64,000 bases of DNA from Bacteroidaceae bacterium. Lineage in GTDB: Bacteria; Bacteroidota; Bacteroidia; Bacteroidales; Bacteroidaceae. A model generated the notes under the pieces. That model saw only the letters and a list, made by a program, of their open reading frames with translations. It did no database searches and was not told the origin of the DNA. The number at the start of each line of letters is the position of its first letter. Position 1 is the first letter of the stretch. A program made the translations under genes and the position numbers. Positions 26,601 through 34,767 of this stretch are shown piece by piece. The stretch spans positions 32,260 through 96,259 of the forward strand of contig JAFXDG010000027.1 in assembly GCA_017521285.1 (NCBI GenBank), given 5' to 3'.

Positions 26601-26996
26601 TTATTCCATCTCGCGGGCAATAGCTTCAGCCACAGCGACAAACTCTTCGGGGGTAAGCTGTTGCTTGGGGTTGGTGAAAATCATGTCTTTCTCTTGGTTG
26701 ATGGGGATAAGATGGATGTGGGCGTGGGGAACTTCCATACCCATGACGGCTACACCTACTTTCTTGCACTGGAAGGCGCGGCGGATGGCACCGGCTACTT
26801 GCTTGGCAAAGAGGTGCATGGCGGCCAGTTCTTCATCCTCAAGGTCGAAGATGTAATCCACTTCGCGCTTGGGGATAACCAATGTGTGACCCTTCTGTAC
26901 GGGGTTGATGTCGAGGAAAGCATAGAAGCGTTCGTTCTCTGCTACCTTGTAGCTGGGGATTTCGCCCGCTACGATTTTGCTGAATATGGTTGCCAT
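26601..26996 (-). CDS. HIT family nucleotide-binding hydrolase (HINT-like)
   Basis: 131 residues, full length for the family. The histidine triad HAHIH (His91, 93, 95) lies in VPHAHIHLIP, with the N-terminal GHTLV block near residue 36. HIT/HINT proteins hydrolyse nucleoside phosphoramidates and related adenylates; the cellular substrate here is not known. It follows greA by 9 bp on the minus strand and is surely co-transcribed. The pairing with greA is seen in other Bacteroidales but says little about its role. Confidence 0.95.
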   Translation of the reverse strand: MATIFSKIVAGEIPSYKVAENERFYAFLDINPVQKGHTLVIPKREVDYIFDLEDEELAAMHLFAKQVAGAIRRAFQCKKVGVAVMGMEVPHAHIHLIPINQEKDMIFTNPKQQLTPEEFVAVAEAIAREME

Positions 26997-27005
26997 GATG
27001 GTGAA

Positions 27006-27470
27006 TCAAAATGAAATGTTTACAATCTCTAATGTAATCTTTCCTTGCGGGATAGTGATTTCGGCCACATCGCCAACCTTCTTGCCAAGCAGACCTTGGG
27101 CAATGGGGGTATTGACAGAAATTTTACCCTCACGCAAGTTGGCTTCGCTTTCCGATACGATGGTATAGACCATCTTCATGCCGTTCTTCACGTTCTTCAT
27201 CTCTACTTTAGAGAGAATCTGCACGGTGCTGGTGTCCAGTTTTGATGTGTCGATAATCTTCGCTTCGCTGATGATGGCCTTCAAGTTGTTGATCTTCATC
27301 TCCAGCATACCTTGTGCTTCCTTGGCGGCATCGTACTCTGAATTTTCAGACAAGTCGCCTTTGTCGCGTGCCTCAGCAATCTGACGTGAGATTTCGGGAC
27401 GCTGCACGGTTTCCATTTCTCTTAGTTCGGCTACCAGCTTGTTGTAGCCCTCTTCTGACATATAAGCCAT
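27006..27470 (-). CDS. greA: Transcription elongation factor GreA
   Basis: 154 residues. N-terminal antiparallel coiled coil (about 1-75) carries the conserved LVAELREMETVQRPEISRQI and SENSEYDAAKEAQ, whose acidic tip (D/E near residues 41-45) enters the RNA polymerase secondary channel to stimulate cleavage of backtracked RNA. The C-terminal FKBP-like domain (about 80-154) ends in GDVAEITIPQGKITLEIVNI. Two regulatory oddities stand out: a perfect AGGAGG 7 nt before the start codon, rare in Bacteroidetes, and a terminator-like hairpin just after the predicted promoter (27564-27595), suggesting leader attenuation. Confidence 0.97.
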   Translation of the reverse strand: MAYMSEEGYNKLVAELREMETVQRPEISRQIAEARDKGDLSENSEYDAAKEAQGMLEMKINNLKAIISEAKIIDTSKLDTSTVQILSKVEMKNVKNGMKMVYTIVSESEANLREGKISVNTPIAQGLLGKKVGDVAEITIPQGKITLEIVNISF

Positions 27471-27477
27471 TTCTTTT

Positions 27478-27483
27478 CCTCCT
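27478..27483 (-). promoter_or_regulatory. Consensus Shine-Dalgarno of greA
   Basis: AGGAGG on the minus strand, 7 nt before the ATG. Most genes in this window have none, in line with the weak use of anti-SD pairing known for Bacteroidetes. Confidence 0.75.
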
Positions 27484-27563
27484 ATATTTTTTTAGTTTGT
27501 TACTATTTAAGGTAATAATCTCTGCCCGTCCAGATACTTCATGTCAGGCGCTTAGGACATAAC

Positions 27564-27595
27564 AAAAAAGAATTCCGACATTGTTCGTGTCGGAA
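27564..27595 (-). terminator. Terminator-like hairpin in the greA leader (candidate attenuator)
   Basis: On the minus strand, TTCCGACA / TGTCGGAA (8-bp stem, 7-nt loop) is followed by TTC then T6. It begins about 16 nt after the predicted transcription start and about 95 nt before the greA ATG, with no other gene ending here. Confidence 0.6.
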
Positions 27596-27617
27596 CCCCT
27601 TTCCTTATATTCTTCGG

Positions 27618-27649
27618 CAAAGGTAAGGCTTAAAAACGATATGCGCAAA
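27618..27649 (-). promoter_or_regulatory. Promoter of greA-HIT
   Basis: Minus strand TTTG (27646-27649), 20-bp spacer, TACCTTTG (27618-27625): a full consensus match. Transcription should start near 27611. Confidence 0.75.
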
Positions 27650-27698
27650 CTTTTAGCCTTTTTTTTGTGTTTCAGGTACAGTGGCACAGAATTTTGCG

Positions 27699-27706
27699 TA
27701 CCTTTG
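27699..27706 (+). promoter_or_regulatory. -7 element of the radical SAM gene
   Basis: TACCTTTG 25 bp before the ATG at 27732; no clear -33 partner. It rules out the frame's earlier ATG at 27681. Confidence 0.55.
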
Positions 27707-27731
27707 CACGCGAGTAAACTTGAAAAGAAAT

Positions 27732-28511
27732 ATGGCTACCGTAATTTATCCTTCACCGATATTCGGCCCTGTACATAGTCGCCGGTTGGGCGTTTCATTA
27801 GGCATCAATCTGTTGCCTGCTGATGGGAAAGTGTGTACGTTTGACTGTATTTATTGTGAATGTGGATTCAATGCCCAATGCCGGCCCAAGTTGCCATTGC
27901 CTACACGCGAGGAGGTGCGGCAGGCTTTAGAAACTCGTTTGCAGCAGATGCAGACAGAGGGACCAGTGCCCGATGTGTTGACTTTTGCCGGGAACGGTGA
28001 ACCGACAGCACATCCGCATTTCCCTGAAATCATAGATGACACCTTGGAGTTGCGCAACCGCTATTTCCCAAAAGCCAAGGTAAGTGTACTGAGCAATTCT
28101 ACACAGGTAATTCAGCCGGCTATCCGTCAGGCATTGATGCGAGTGGATAATGCAATTATGAAATTGGATACGGTGGATGCCGACTACATCCGTCTGTTGG
28201 ATCGTCCTACGGGACATTATGACGTGGATAAGATTGTTGACGCTCTGAAAATGATGCAAGGACGATTGGTGATACAGACCATGTTCCTGAAGGGACGTTC
28301 TGCACAGGGACACGATATGGATAATACGACTGACCATTATGTGCTTCCGTGGATTGCTGCGGTGAGGGAGATAGCTCCAAGGCAAGTGATGATTTATACT
28401 ATAGACCGTGAGACACCTGACCAGAATCTGCAAAAGGCCACGCCTGCAGAATTGGACCGCATTGTAAAGATGTTGGAGAAAGAGGGCATTGCTGCTACTG
28501 CCTCGTATTGA
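27732..28511 (+). CDS. Radical SAM protein (elongator/MiaB-unrelated, Fe-S oxidoreductase type)
   Basis: 259 residues from the ATG at 27732, which lies just after the predicted promoter. The CxxxCxxC cluster is Cys35, Cys39 and Cys42 (VCTFDCIYCECG), preceded by PIFGPVHSRRLGVSLGIN, a block typical of the COG0731-like radical SAM proteins, and followed by LTFAGNGEPTAHP (SAM-binding GGE-like) and VLSNST. No extra Fe-S cluster or auxiliary domain is visible. The family's substrate is unknown in Bacteroidetes. The gene is a single transcription unit divergent from greA and ends before the 41-bp-armed palindrome at 28513. Confidence 0.9.
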   Translation: MATVIYPSPIFGPVHSRRLGVSLGINLLPADGKVCTFDCIYCECGFNAQCRPKLPLPTREEVRQALETRLQQMQTEGPVPDVLTFAGNGEPTAHPHFPEIIDDTLELRNRYFPKAKVSVLSNSTQVIQPAIRQALMRVDNAIMKLDTVDADYIRLLDRPTGHYDVDKIVDALKMMQGRLVIQTMFLKGRSAQGHDMDNTTDHYVLPWIAAVREIAPRQVMIYTIDRETPDQNLQKATPAELDRIVKMLEKEGIAATASY

Positions 28512-28512
28512 T

Positions 28513-28659
28513 AAGATAAATTTTAAGGCGCGGATTTCGTGGATTACACGGATAAATTGGGTCTAAGGCCTAAGGTCTAAAGTCAAAGGTCAAAGAACTA
28601 CGAGTGAGTATAAATATAAATCCGTGTAATCCGCGAAATCCGCGCCTAAAATTTATCTT
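28513..28659. repeat. Long inverted repeat with heptamer tract in the loop
   Basis: Arms of about 41 bp at 28513-28553 and 28619-28659 (core GGCGCGGATTTCGYGGATTA) pair almost perfectly between convergent genes. The loop contains five heptamers (GGTCTAA/GGCCTAA/AGTCAAA/GGTCAAA type) at 28560-28594. It probably serves as a bidirectional terminator. Confidence 0.8.
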
Positions 28660-28672
28660 GTAAATGCTGTTT

Positions 28673-31156
28673 TTACTCTGCTTTGATTGTAATCTTCCCG
28701 CTCTTTACGCCCTTGGCTGAGGCGGTGAGCGTGATGTCGCCTGCCGTTTCGCCTGCTTGTACGATGGCAGTGAGCTGTCCGCTGAAAGCCTTCATGCGGG
28801 GCAAGTGGAACTGCTGCAGGTTGGTGGGGTCACCATTGGCTGTGGCACGGAACGAGCCTGCACCCTTTACGCTGAACTTCACTTCGCGTTCATCTACAGG
28901 GCAGAGGTTGCCATCCTTATCTACCACACGCACGGTCACGTAAGCCAAATCCTTGCCATCGGCCTTGATGTTCGCATGGCGGGTAACGAGCTCCAAGTGG
29001 TGGGGTTTACCGGCTGTGCGCAATACCTTCTCGTCAGCCTTGCGTCCCTGTTTGTCGTAGGCCACTACACGCACTTCACCCGGTTGATAGATAGCATCCA
29101 TCCACATCAGTCGGTAGCGCTTCAACACTTCGGGGTCGTAAATCTTACCTTTGGCAATGGGCGCATCGGTCACCTTGCGCTGGCGGCCATAGCTCTTGCC
29201 ATTGATGAAGAGTTCGGCTTCGGGATAGTCGGTATAGACAAATACGGGCACTGTGTCACCCTCGTGTCCTTGCCAGTTCCAATGGGGCAGGATGTGCAAG
29301 GTGTGTTCATTCTTGTTCCAGATACTCTTGTAGAGGTAGTAACGGTCTTTAGGAATGCTGGCCAAGTCGATGATACCGAACATGGAACTGTGGTTGGGCC
29401 ATGCATCGGTGTCGTAGGGAGAAGGTTCGCCCAAGTAGTCGAAACCAGTCCAAACGAACTGTCCCATGGTCCATTCGTAATCGTCAGCCAAGGCAAAATC
29501 CACATCGGGCACATTACTCCAGCTGCAATATTCCACATCGTAACCGCTGCACTGGTTGTCATCGTAGAGAGCCTGCGGCTTCAACCCTACAGGGAGTTTA
29601 TAGACACCGCGTGAACTGACGGTAGAGGCAGTCTCGCTACCCAACACTACACCTTGGGGCAGTTTCTCGTATCCCTCCAGATAGCGCCAAGTGCGGTAGT
29701 TGAGTCCCACCACATCGAGTACGGCGGCAAAACCATTCTTCAGTACGCATGACACTTGGTCCATGCCGCAGGTAACAGGACGCGTAGGGTCTTCGCGATG
29801 GCAGATGTTCTGCAAGAAAGTGGCCACCTGTGCACCTTGTGCACTGCACTGTGTAGGCACTTCGTTTCCGATGCTCCACATCACGACACTGGCATTGTTG
29901 CGGAAGTTGTGAAGCATGTTCATCATATCTTTTTCAGCCCATTCGTTGAAGAAACGATGATAGCCGTTGGCACACTTGGCACGGTCCCATTCATCGAAGG
30001 GTTCTACCATCATCATCAGTCCCATTTCGTCGCACAAACGCACGAGTTCGGGAGCAGGCATGTTGTGCGAAGTGCGGATGGCATCGCATCCCATCTCTTT
30101 CAACAATTCCAATTGGTGGCGGAGTGCCTTTTCGTTGATGGCTGCCCCGAGAGGACCCAAGTCGTGGTGGTTGCAGACACCCTGGAACTTGCGGCGTTCA
30201 CCGTTGAGGTAGAATCCACGCTCGGCCACCACCTCTACGGTGCGGAATCCGAAGCGGGTTTCGTAACGGTCAACCTCCTTATTGCCTACGCTTACGGTAG
30301 TCACTGCCGTATAAAGAGAAGGACTTTCGGGACTCCACAGGGCGGGATTCTCCACCAGCATGTTCTGGTCAATCTTCTCCAAACTGCTACCAGCCTTCAG
30401 GGTAGTGGTCTTTTCACCAACCTGTTCCTTCACCTTATTATATATAGTGGTCTTCACCGTCAGGTCTTCACCCTTTGCCGTATTCACGTTGGTACGCAAG
30501 CGTACGGTGGCAAATTCCTTCTCCACGTGCGGAGTGGTGACATGAGTTCCCCACACAGGAATGTGAGTCTTATTGGTAGTGATAAGGTGCACGTTGCGAT
30601 AGAGTCCGGCACCGGGATACCAGCGCGATGACTGCTCGCGGTTCTCCAACCGTACAGCCAATAGATTGGCCTGTCCATCAGCATTCAGCAAATCTGTCAC
30701 ATCTACGTGGAAAGCGTTGTAGCCGTAGGGCCAGAAGATGGCCTCTTTTCCATTTACATAGACACGGGCTTCGCTCATGGCACCGTCGAACAGCAGAGTT
30801 ACCCGCTGGTTCTTCTTATCGAAGTTGGGCACGTTGAAGCGGGTGCGATACCATCCTGTGCCAATGTAAGGCAATCCGCCTGAACGACCTGTTTTCCAGG
30901 TCGCAATCTTTTCTCCGTTTTGTGTCACAGCCACTTTCTGCAAGTCATATTTGCGGTCGAAAGGACCGTAAATGGCCCAATCGTGAGGAACAGTAACGTT
31001 CTCCCATTTGGCATCGTTGTATTCAGCCTTCATGGCTTCGGTTTCATCTTGGTGGATAAATTTCCATCCGTTCTCCAGCAGCACTTCGGTGCGCTGTGCT
31101 CCGGCGGGGAGCAGGTGGCAGGCAAGCAACACTGCCGCAATTAGTAGTTTTTTCAT
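28673..31156 (-). CDS. Glycoside hydrolase family 2 enzyme (beta-galactosidase-type, with DUF4982)
   Basis: 827 residues from the ATG at 31156, which begins a clear signal peptide (MKKLLIAAVLLACHLLPAGA); the frame extends upstream to 31378 but only through the neighbouring gene. Order: sugar-binding domain (~25-200), immunoglobulin-like domain (~205-310), TIM barrel (~315-600) with acid/base Glu432 in WSIGNEVP and nucleophile Glu508 in VLGSETAS, DUF4982 (~620-700) and a C-terminal Ig-like domain. GH2 enzymes with this layout cleave beta-galactosides or related linkages in the periplasm. It is 23 bp downstream of the GT2 gene in the same direction. Confidence 0.93.
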   Translation of the reverse strand: MKKLLIAAVLLACHLLPAGAQRTEVLLENGWKFIHQDETEAMKAEYNDAKWENVTVPHDWAIYGPFDRKYDLQKVAVTQNGEKIATWKTGRSGGLPYIGTGWYRTRFNVPNFDKKNQRVTLLFDGAMSEARVYVNGKEAIFWPYGYNAFHVDVTDLLNADGQANLLAVRLENREQSSRWYPGAGLYRNVHLITTNKTHIPVWGTHVTTPHVEKEFATVRLRTNVNTAKGEDLTVKTTIYNKVKEQVGEKTTTLKAGSSLEKIDQNMLVENPALWSPESPSLYTAVTTVSVGNKEVDRYETRFGFRTVEVVAERGFYLNGERRKFQGVCNHHDLGPLGAAINEKALRHQLELLKEMGCDAIRTSHNMPAPELVRLCDEMGLMMMVEPFDEWDRAKCANGYHRFFNEWAEKDMMNMLHNFRNNASVVMWSIGNEVPTQCSAQGAQVATFLQNICHREDPTRPVTCGMDQVSCVLKNGFAAVLDVVGLNYRTWRYLEGYEKLPQGVVLGSETASTVSSRGVYKLPVGLKPQALYDDNQCSGYDVEYCSWSNVPDVDFALADDYEWTMGQFVWTGFDYLGEPSPYDTDAWPNHSSMFGIIDLASIPKDRYYLYKSIWNKNEHTLHILPHWNWQGHEGDTVPVFVYTDYPEAELFINGKSYGRQRKVTDAPIAKGKIYDPEVLKRYRLMWMDAIYQPGEVRVVAYDKQGRKADEKVLRTAGKPHHLELVTRHANIKADGKDLAYVTVRVVDKDGNLCPVDEREVKFSVKGAGSFRATANGDPTNLQQFHLPRMKAFSGQLTAIVQAGETAGDITLTASAKGVKSGKITIKAE

Positions 31157-31179
31157 TTTATAGTTTTTTGGTATAGTTC

Positions 31180-31956
31180 TTATTTTATAATGGCTCTGAT
31201 GATGAACCAAAGGTGTTGGGCAAGGGTGGGCAACACACCGTAGTGGCGGCACATCAGGCGGAAACGTTCGATGAGTGAGGCCCGGTGGTTGCGGGTGGTC
31301 ATGCCCTCTTGCAGATAGTCGGCTACGGTGAAGGGCAGGTGCACGAGATTGTCTGTCTGCTTCATCACGCGGATGCACCAGTCGAAGTCGGCCGAGAAAC
31401 GGAAGGTGGTGTCATACTCCGGGCAAAGGTCGCGTCGGGCATAGAAGGCCTGGTGGCAGACAAGCATTCCCTGCTTGAAACTCTTCCAGGTCAACTGTTC
31501 GGGCGGGCTGAGACGGCGTGGGTGCAGGAAGTTTCCTTCATCATCAACAATGTTGGTGTGGCCGTAGAGGACACCGGGCAGGCCCCCTCCATCTCCCCCA
31601 AAGGGGGAGGGTTCCGACATTGTCCCCTCCCTTTTGGGGAGGGTCAGGGAGAGGCTTATCTTTGTCAACGTATCCGCCCCATGCAGTTTGTCGCCCGCAT
31701 TGAGGAAGCAGACGTAGTCGCCCGTGGCCAAGCGGAGTCCTTTGTTCATGGCATCGTAAAGGCCGCGGTCAGGTTCGCTCACCACTTTGGCAAGGTGGGG
31801 ATAATTCTTGGCTATCTCTACGGTTCGGTCTTTCGATGCACCGTCGATAAGGATATGCTCGATGTGCGGATAGCTCTGCTCTGCCACGCTCCGCAGGGTA
31901 CGCTCCAATGTGGCTTCGGCATTGTAGGTGACGGTGATGAGGGTAAACTTAATCAT
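31180..31956 (-). CDS. GT2 family glycosyltransferase carrying an in-frame palindromic-repeat insert
   Basis: 258 residues. The GT-A N-terminus TLITVTYNAEATLERTLRSV, ILIDGASKDRT and the DxD-like CFLNAGDKL are intact. Residues ~101-126 (SLTLPKREGTMSEPSPFGG and on) are translated from a GC-rich palindromic repeat, not from the family fold; homologues normally pass from GDKLHxxDTL straight to a GVIYGxTxIVD block, here GVLYGHTNIVDDEG. The rest (RRLSPPEQLTWKSFKQGMLVCHQ, ADFDWCIRVMKQ) is normal. The frame is kept, so the protein may still work, with a surface loop added. The gene overlaps the GT4 gene by 8 bp. Confidence 0.85.
   Translation of the reverse strand: MIKFTLITVTYNAEATLERTLRSVAEQSYPHIEHILIDGASKDRTVEIAKNYPHLAKVVSEPDRGLYDAMNKGLRLATGDYVCFLNAGDKLHGADTLTKISLSLTLPKREGTMSEPSPFGGDGGGLPGVLYGHTNIVDDEGNFLHPRRLSPPEQLTWKSFKQGMLVCHQAFYARRDLCPEYDTTFRFSADFDWCIRVMKQTDNLVHLPFTVADYLQEGMTTRNHRASLIERFRLMCRHYGVLPTLAQHLWFIIRAIIK
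31581..31655 (-). repeat. GC-rich palindromic repeat inside the GT2 coding sequence
   Basis: Two hairpins in tandem: CTCCCCCAAAGGGGGAG and CCCTCCCTTTTGGGGAGGG (plus strand). The second half matches the intergenic repeats at 56989-57021 and, more loosely, 62217-62312. Confidence 0.8.
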
Positions 31957-33214
31957 GCTTCTTCGTCAGTGCTTCTTCATATAGGTGAATGTATTGTTTT
32001 GCGACGTTGTCCTCACCATAGGCGATGATGGCCTTTTGGCGTGCTTGTTTGCCGAGAGCTTCTGTATCGGCTTCGTTCAATATCCAATGGATACCGTGGG
32101 CGAAATCTTCTGCGTTTCGATATTCGGCCACATAGCCGTTTTCGAGATGACTAATCATCTCGGGGATGCCTCCAATGCGGAATCCTACACAGGGCGTTCC
32201 ACAAGCCATTGATTCGGCGATGGTATTAGGCAGATTGTCTTCCAAAGAGGGAATTGCAAATAAATCTACGGCATTATAGACTTTTACCATTTGTTGTTCT
32301 CCTTTAATATATCCCAGTCTATAAATGGGAAAAGGAAAGAGAGTCCTTAAATCATCAATATTACTTCCAAAAACTGCTATACCTATTTGCGTCGCTAATT
32401 TAGGATATTTTTCTTTTAATAGATAACAGGCTTCTTTGAAATAATTAAAGCCTTTACGTTTGTCGGTGACTTTTGCTGCTCCAAATAGAATCAAACGCTT
32501 GTCGATAGGTAAACCCAATTCTTTTCGACACTCTTCTTTGGATATAGGATGAAATAGTGAAGTATTAAGTGTATTATTTATGGAACACACGTCGTGTCCT
32601 TTAGTTAATAAACTTTGTTGTGCTAATTTTTCAATCCAATGACTGCACCCTACAAAATGAATATGTCCTTTACTATACACCTGCTGTTTTTTTAAGAATA
32701 CTTTATGCGAAAGGTCCTTATCTTTAGGGAAACAGAGCAACCAGCACTGACCACACTCGTCGTGAAATCCTTTGCACTCGCGGGCGTAGTGGCAAATGCC
32801 GGTACAAGGCCACATGTCGTGCAGTGTCCACACCACGGGCTTGCCCGAGGCCAGTATCTTCTGAAGCCCCTTCAGCGACAGCATCCCCTGATTTACCCAA
32901 TGCAGGTGGATGATGTCCGCTTCGCGGAACTCCGGCAAGCGGGTAATGTCGGTGCCACTGTTGGCAATGGAGACGGCAAAGAGGTCCTTCCGACGGAAAC
33001 CATTCTCCCACCAGATGACAAACCGCTCCCACAGGAAGTTCCACCGCAACCGCCACGAAGCGGGCAGGGGCACGGTAGTGATATGGTCGGTCTGTTTGTC
33101 GCGCACCAGCATTTTGGCCTTCACCCCGTGGTTGTTCAAGGCTTCGGTCAGCCGATTGGCTGCCACGGCAGCGCCACCGGTACGCTCGGATGTATTGACA
33201 ATGAGAACTCTCAT
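31949..33214 (-). CDS. GT4 family glycosyltransferase
   Basis: 421 residues from the ATG at 33214, preferred because the -7 element TATCTTCG at 33241-33248 lies inside the longer frame. GT-B fold: N-terminal MRVLIVNTSERTGGAAVAAN, donor-side half with LILFGAAKVTDKRKGFNYF and the EX7E-like block SLEDNLPNTIAESMACGTP near residue 345. A Cys/His-rich segment (CTGICHYARECKGFHDECGQC) typical of some Bacteroidales GT4 enzymes lies near 140-160. Acts on envelope polysaccharide in all likelihood; acceptor unknown. First gene of the GT4-GT2-GH2 group. Confidence 0.9.
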   Translation of the reverse strand: MRVLIVNTSERTGGAAVAANRLTEALNNHGVKAKMLVRDKQTDHITTVPLPASWRLRWNFLWERFVIWWENGFRRKDLFAVSIANSGTDITRLPEFREADIIHLHWVNQGMLSLKGLQKILASGKPVVWTLHDMWPCTGICHYARECKGFHDECGQCWLLCFPKDKDLSHKVFLKKQQVYSKGHIHFVGCSHWIEKLAQQSLLTKGHDVCSINNTLNTSLFHPISKEECRKELGLPIDKRLILFGAAKVTDKRKGFNYFKEACYLLKEKYPKLATQIGIAVFGSNIDDLRTLFPFPIYRLGYIKGEQQMVKVYNAVDLFAIPSLEDNLPNTIAESMACGTPCVGFRIGGIPEMISHLENGYVAEYRNAEDFAHGIHWILNEADTEALGKQARQKAIIAYGEDNVAKQYIHLYEEALTKKHD

Positions 33215-33240
33215 GGTAGTATGCTTCAGTTGTTTGGCTG

Positions 33241-33248
33241 CGAAGATA
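33241..33248 (-). promoter_or_regulatory. -7 element of the GT4-GT2-GH2 group
   Basis: TATCTTCG on the minus strand, about 27 bp before the ATG at 33214. No convincing -33 partner. Confidence 0.45.
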
Positions 33249-33379
33249 GGAAAAAATATGCTTTCAGCCACTATCTTTTCACAGATTTCTGCTGAAACTT
33301 AAACAGTAAATCAATTTTGTCGCACAGAAAAAGTGATTTGCCCGTTCATTTAATTGATTTGTGCAAAGAGAAAACTTTA

Positions 33380-33459
33380 ATCACCACTGCTGATTACATA
33401 ATCATCACTGCTGATTACATGATTAGCACTGCTGATTATATGATTAGCACTGCTGATTA
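33380..33459. repeat. 21-bp tandem repeat, 3.8 units
   Basis: Units begin at 33380, 33401, 33422 and 33443, each centred on CACTGCTGATTA; the unit junctions form the near-palindrome TGATTACATAATCA. A period of two helical turns between divergent genes is compatible with stacked binding sites. Confidence 0.9.
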
Positions 33460-33605
33460 AACTTTTGACTAAAGGCAAACTAAAAAGAGAGCAAGGCAAA
33501 ATGATTTCAGACTGCTGCATAACAAAAAGTTCCCTTGACACCCCTGCGACAGTGCATCAGATTAATCGAATAACACTGTTTTCTTGTAAAATATGGCCGT
33601 TTCCT

Positions 33606-33636
33606 TTTGCCATTCAACAAGTTTGCAGTATCTTCG
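33606..33636 (+). promoter_or_regulatory. Promoter of the LOG gene
   Basis: TTTG (33606-33609), 19-bp spacer, TATCTTCG (33629-33636), 19 bp before the ATG at 33656. Confidence 0.65.
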
Positions 33637-33655
33637 CTCCGAAAAACGTGAACCG

Positions 33656-34741
33656 ATGGCAGATAACTATCTGGAAAAGCAATACGAGCAGTATCAGGCA
33701 CGCAAGGCGGCTTGGGAAAAGGCTAAGCAGCGGCATCCACAGGTGAAGGCCGCTCCGAAGAGCACGGCTCCCTATCAGGAGGTGGAGGATATAGAAACCT
33801 TCATCACTCTGGCACAGGAGCGCCAGTTGGCCGGGCGGCATCGTCAGGCACTCTACACGCCTGAAACCCTTTACAAAGGCTACCGTATGGGCGAACCGGA
33901 CAGTTATGCAGAAAGTTACGACAGCCGTGTCTATCAGCACTATCTGAAGAAGGGCAAGCACTCTGATGACATGCGTGAGACTTTGGCCCGCACGTTGCAC
34001 GACCATGCCATCACCCATGCCATGAACCGTTTGTTGGAATCTTACGATGAACGACGCATTGTGGGCATCATGGGTGGACACGGATTACTGCGTACCGATG
34101 AAGCCTATCGTCAGATAGTGCGTATCAGCAAGCGGCTCACCGAAATGGATTTCCTGCTCATTAGTGGTGGCGGACCGGGTGCCATGGAGGCCACCCACTT
34201 GGGGGCTTGGATGGCCGGACGTACACAGGAGGAGGTGGACGAGGCATTGCGGATACTTGAAAAGGCTCCTTCGTTCAACGACCGTGAATGGTTGGACACC
34301 GCTTTTCAGGTATGTGCCCATTTCTCGCAGGAACATTACATAAGTCTGGGTGTACCCACTTGGCTCTATGGCCATGAACCGGCCACTCCCTTTGCTACCC
34401 ACATAGCCAAATATTTCGAAAACGCTTTGCGCGAAGATGGTCTGCTGACTATTGCCAAAGGGGGACTCATCTACTCGCCCGGCAGTGCGGGCACTCTGCA
34501 GGAAATCTTTCAAGAGGCCGTGCAGAACCATTACCTCAGCTTCGGCTATGCCAGCCCCATGATATTCCTTGGGGTTGATTATTGGACAGATGAGATGCCC
34601 ATCTTCCGCCTGCTGGAACATCTGGTGGAAAAAGGGAAATACAAGAACCTGTTGCTTACCCTTACCGACGACGAAAACCGCATTGTGGATACGCTGGAGC
34701 GCTTTGCGGGAGAGGACCAGAACTATAAGGAAAAAGAGTAA
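33656..34741 (+). CDS. LOG family Rossmann-fold protein (lysine-decarboxylase-like fold)
   Basis: 361 residues from the ATG at 33656; an earlier in-frame ATG at 33593 lies upstream of the predicted promoter. The core has GIMGGHGLLRTDEAY, FLLISGGGPGAMEATHLGAW (nucleotide-phosphate loop) and the signature SPGSAGTLQEIFQEA, a variant of the family PGGxGTxxE motif. A basic, helical N-terminus of about 100 residues makes it longer than typical plant-LOG-like proteins (~180-230). LOG enzymes release bases from nucleotide 5'-monophosphates; this long Bacteroidetes type has no proven substrate. Alone in its transcription unit or read into GH43, 26 bp downstream. Confidence 0.85.
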   Translation: MADNYLEKQYEQYQARKAAWEKAKQRHPQVKAAPKSTAPYQEVEDIETFITLAQERQLAGRHRQALYTPETLYKGYRMGEPDSYAESYDSRVYQHYLKKGKHSDDMRETLARTLHDHAITHAMNRLLESYDERRIVGIMGGHGLLRTDEAYRQIVRISKRLTEMDFLLISGGGPGAMEATHLGAWMAGRTQEEVDEALRILEKAPSFNDREWLDTAFQVCAHFSQEHYISLGVPTWLYGHEPATPFATHIAKYFENALREDGLLTIAKGGLIYSPGSAGTLQEIFQEAVQNHYLSFGYASPMIFLGVDYWTDEMPIFRLLEHLVEKGKYKNLLLTLTDDENRIVDTLERFAGEDQNYKEKE

Positions 34742-34767
34742 ATAAAAACCTATTACCCAAATAACCT

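Larger units (their letters stand above)
33249..33655. other. Divergent intergenic region between GT4 and LOG genes
   Basis: About 400 bp with the 21-bp tandem repeat at 33380-33459, AT-rich flanks, and the LOG promoter at 33606-33636. Nothing coding is seen. Confidence 0.6.

Noticed and set aside
31157-31378. 74-codon upstream extension of the GH2 frame
   Set aside because: It runs through the GT2 gene, and the true start at 31156 begins a clear signal peptide.
33380-33459. Possible CRISPR array (21-bp units)
   Set aside because: The units are contiguous, with no spacers.
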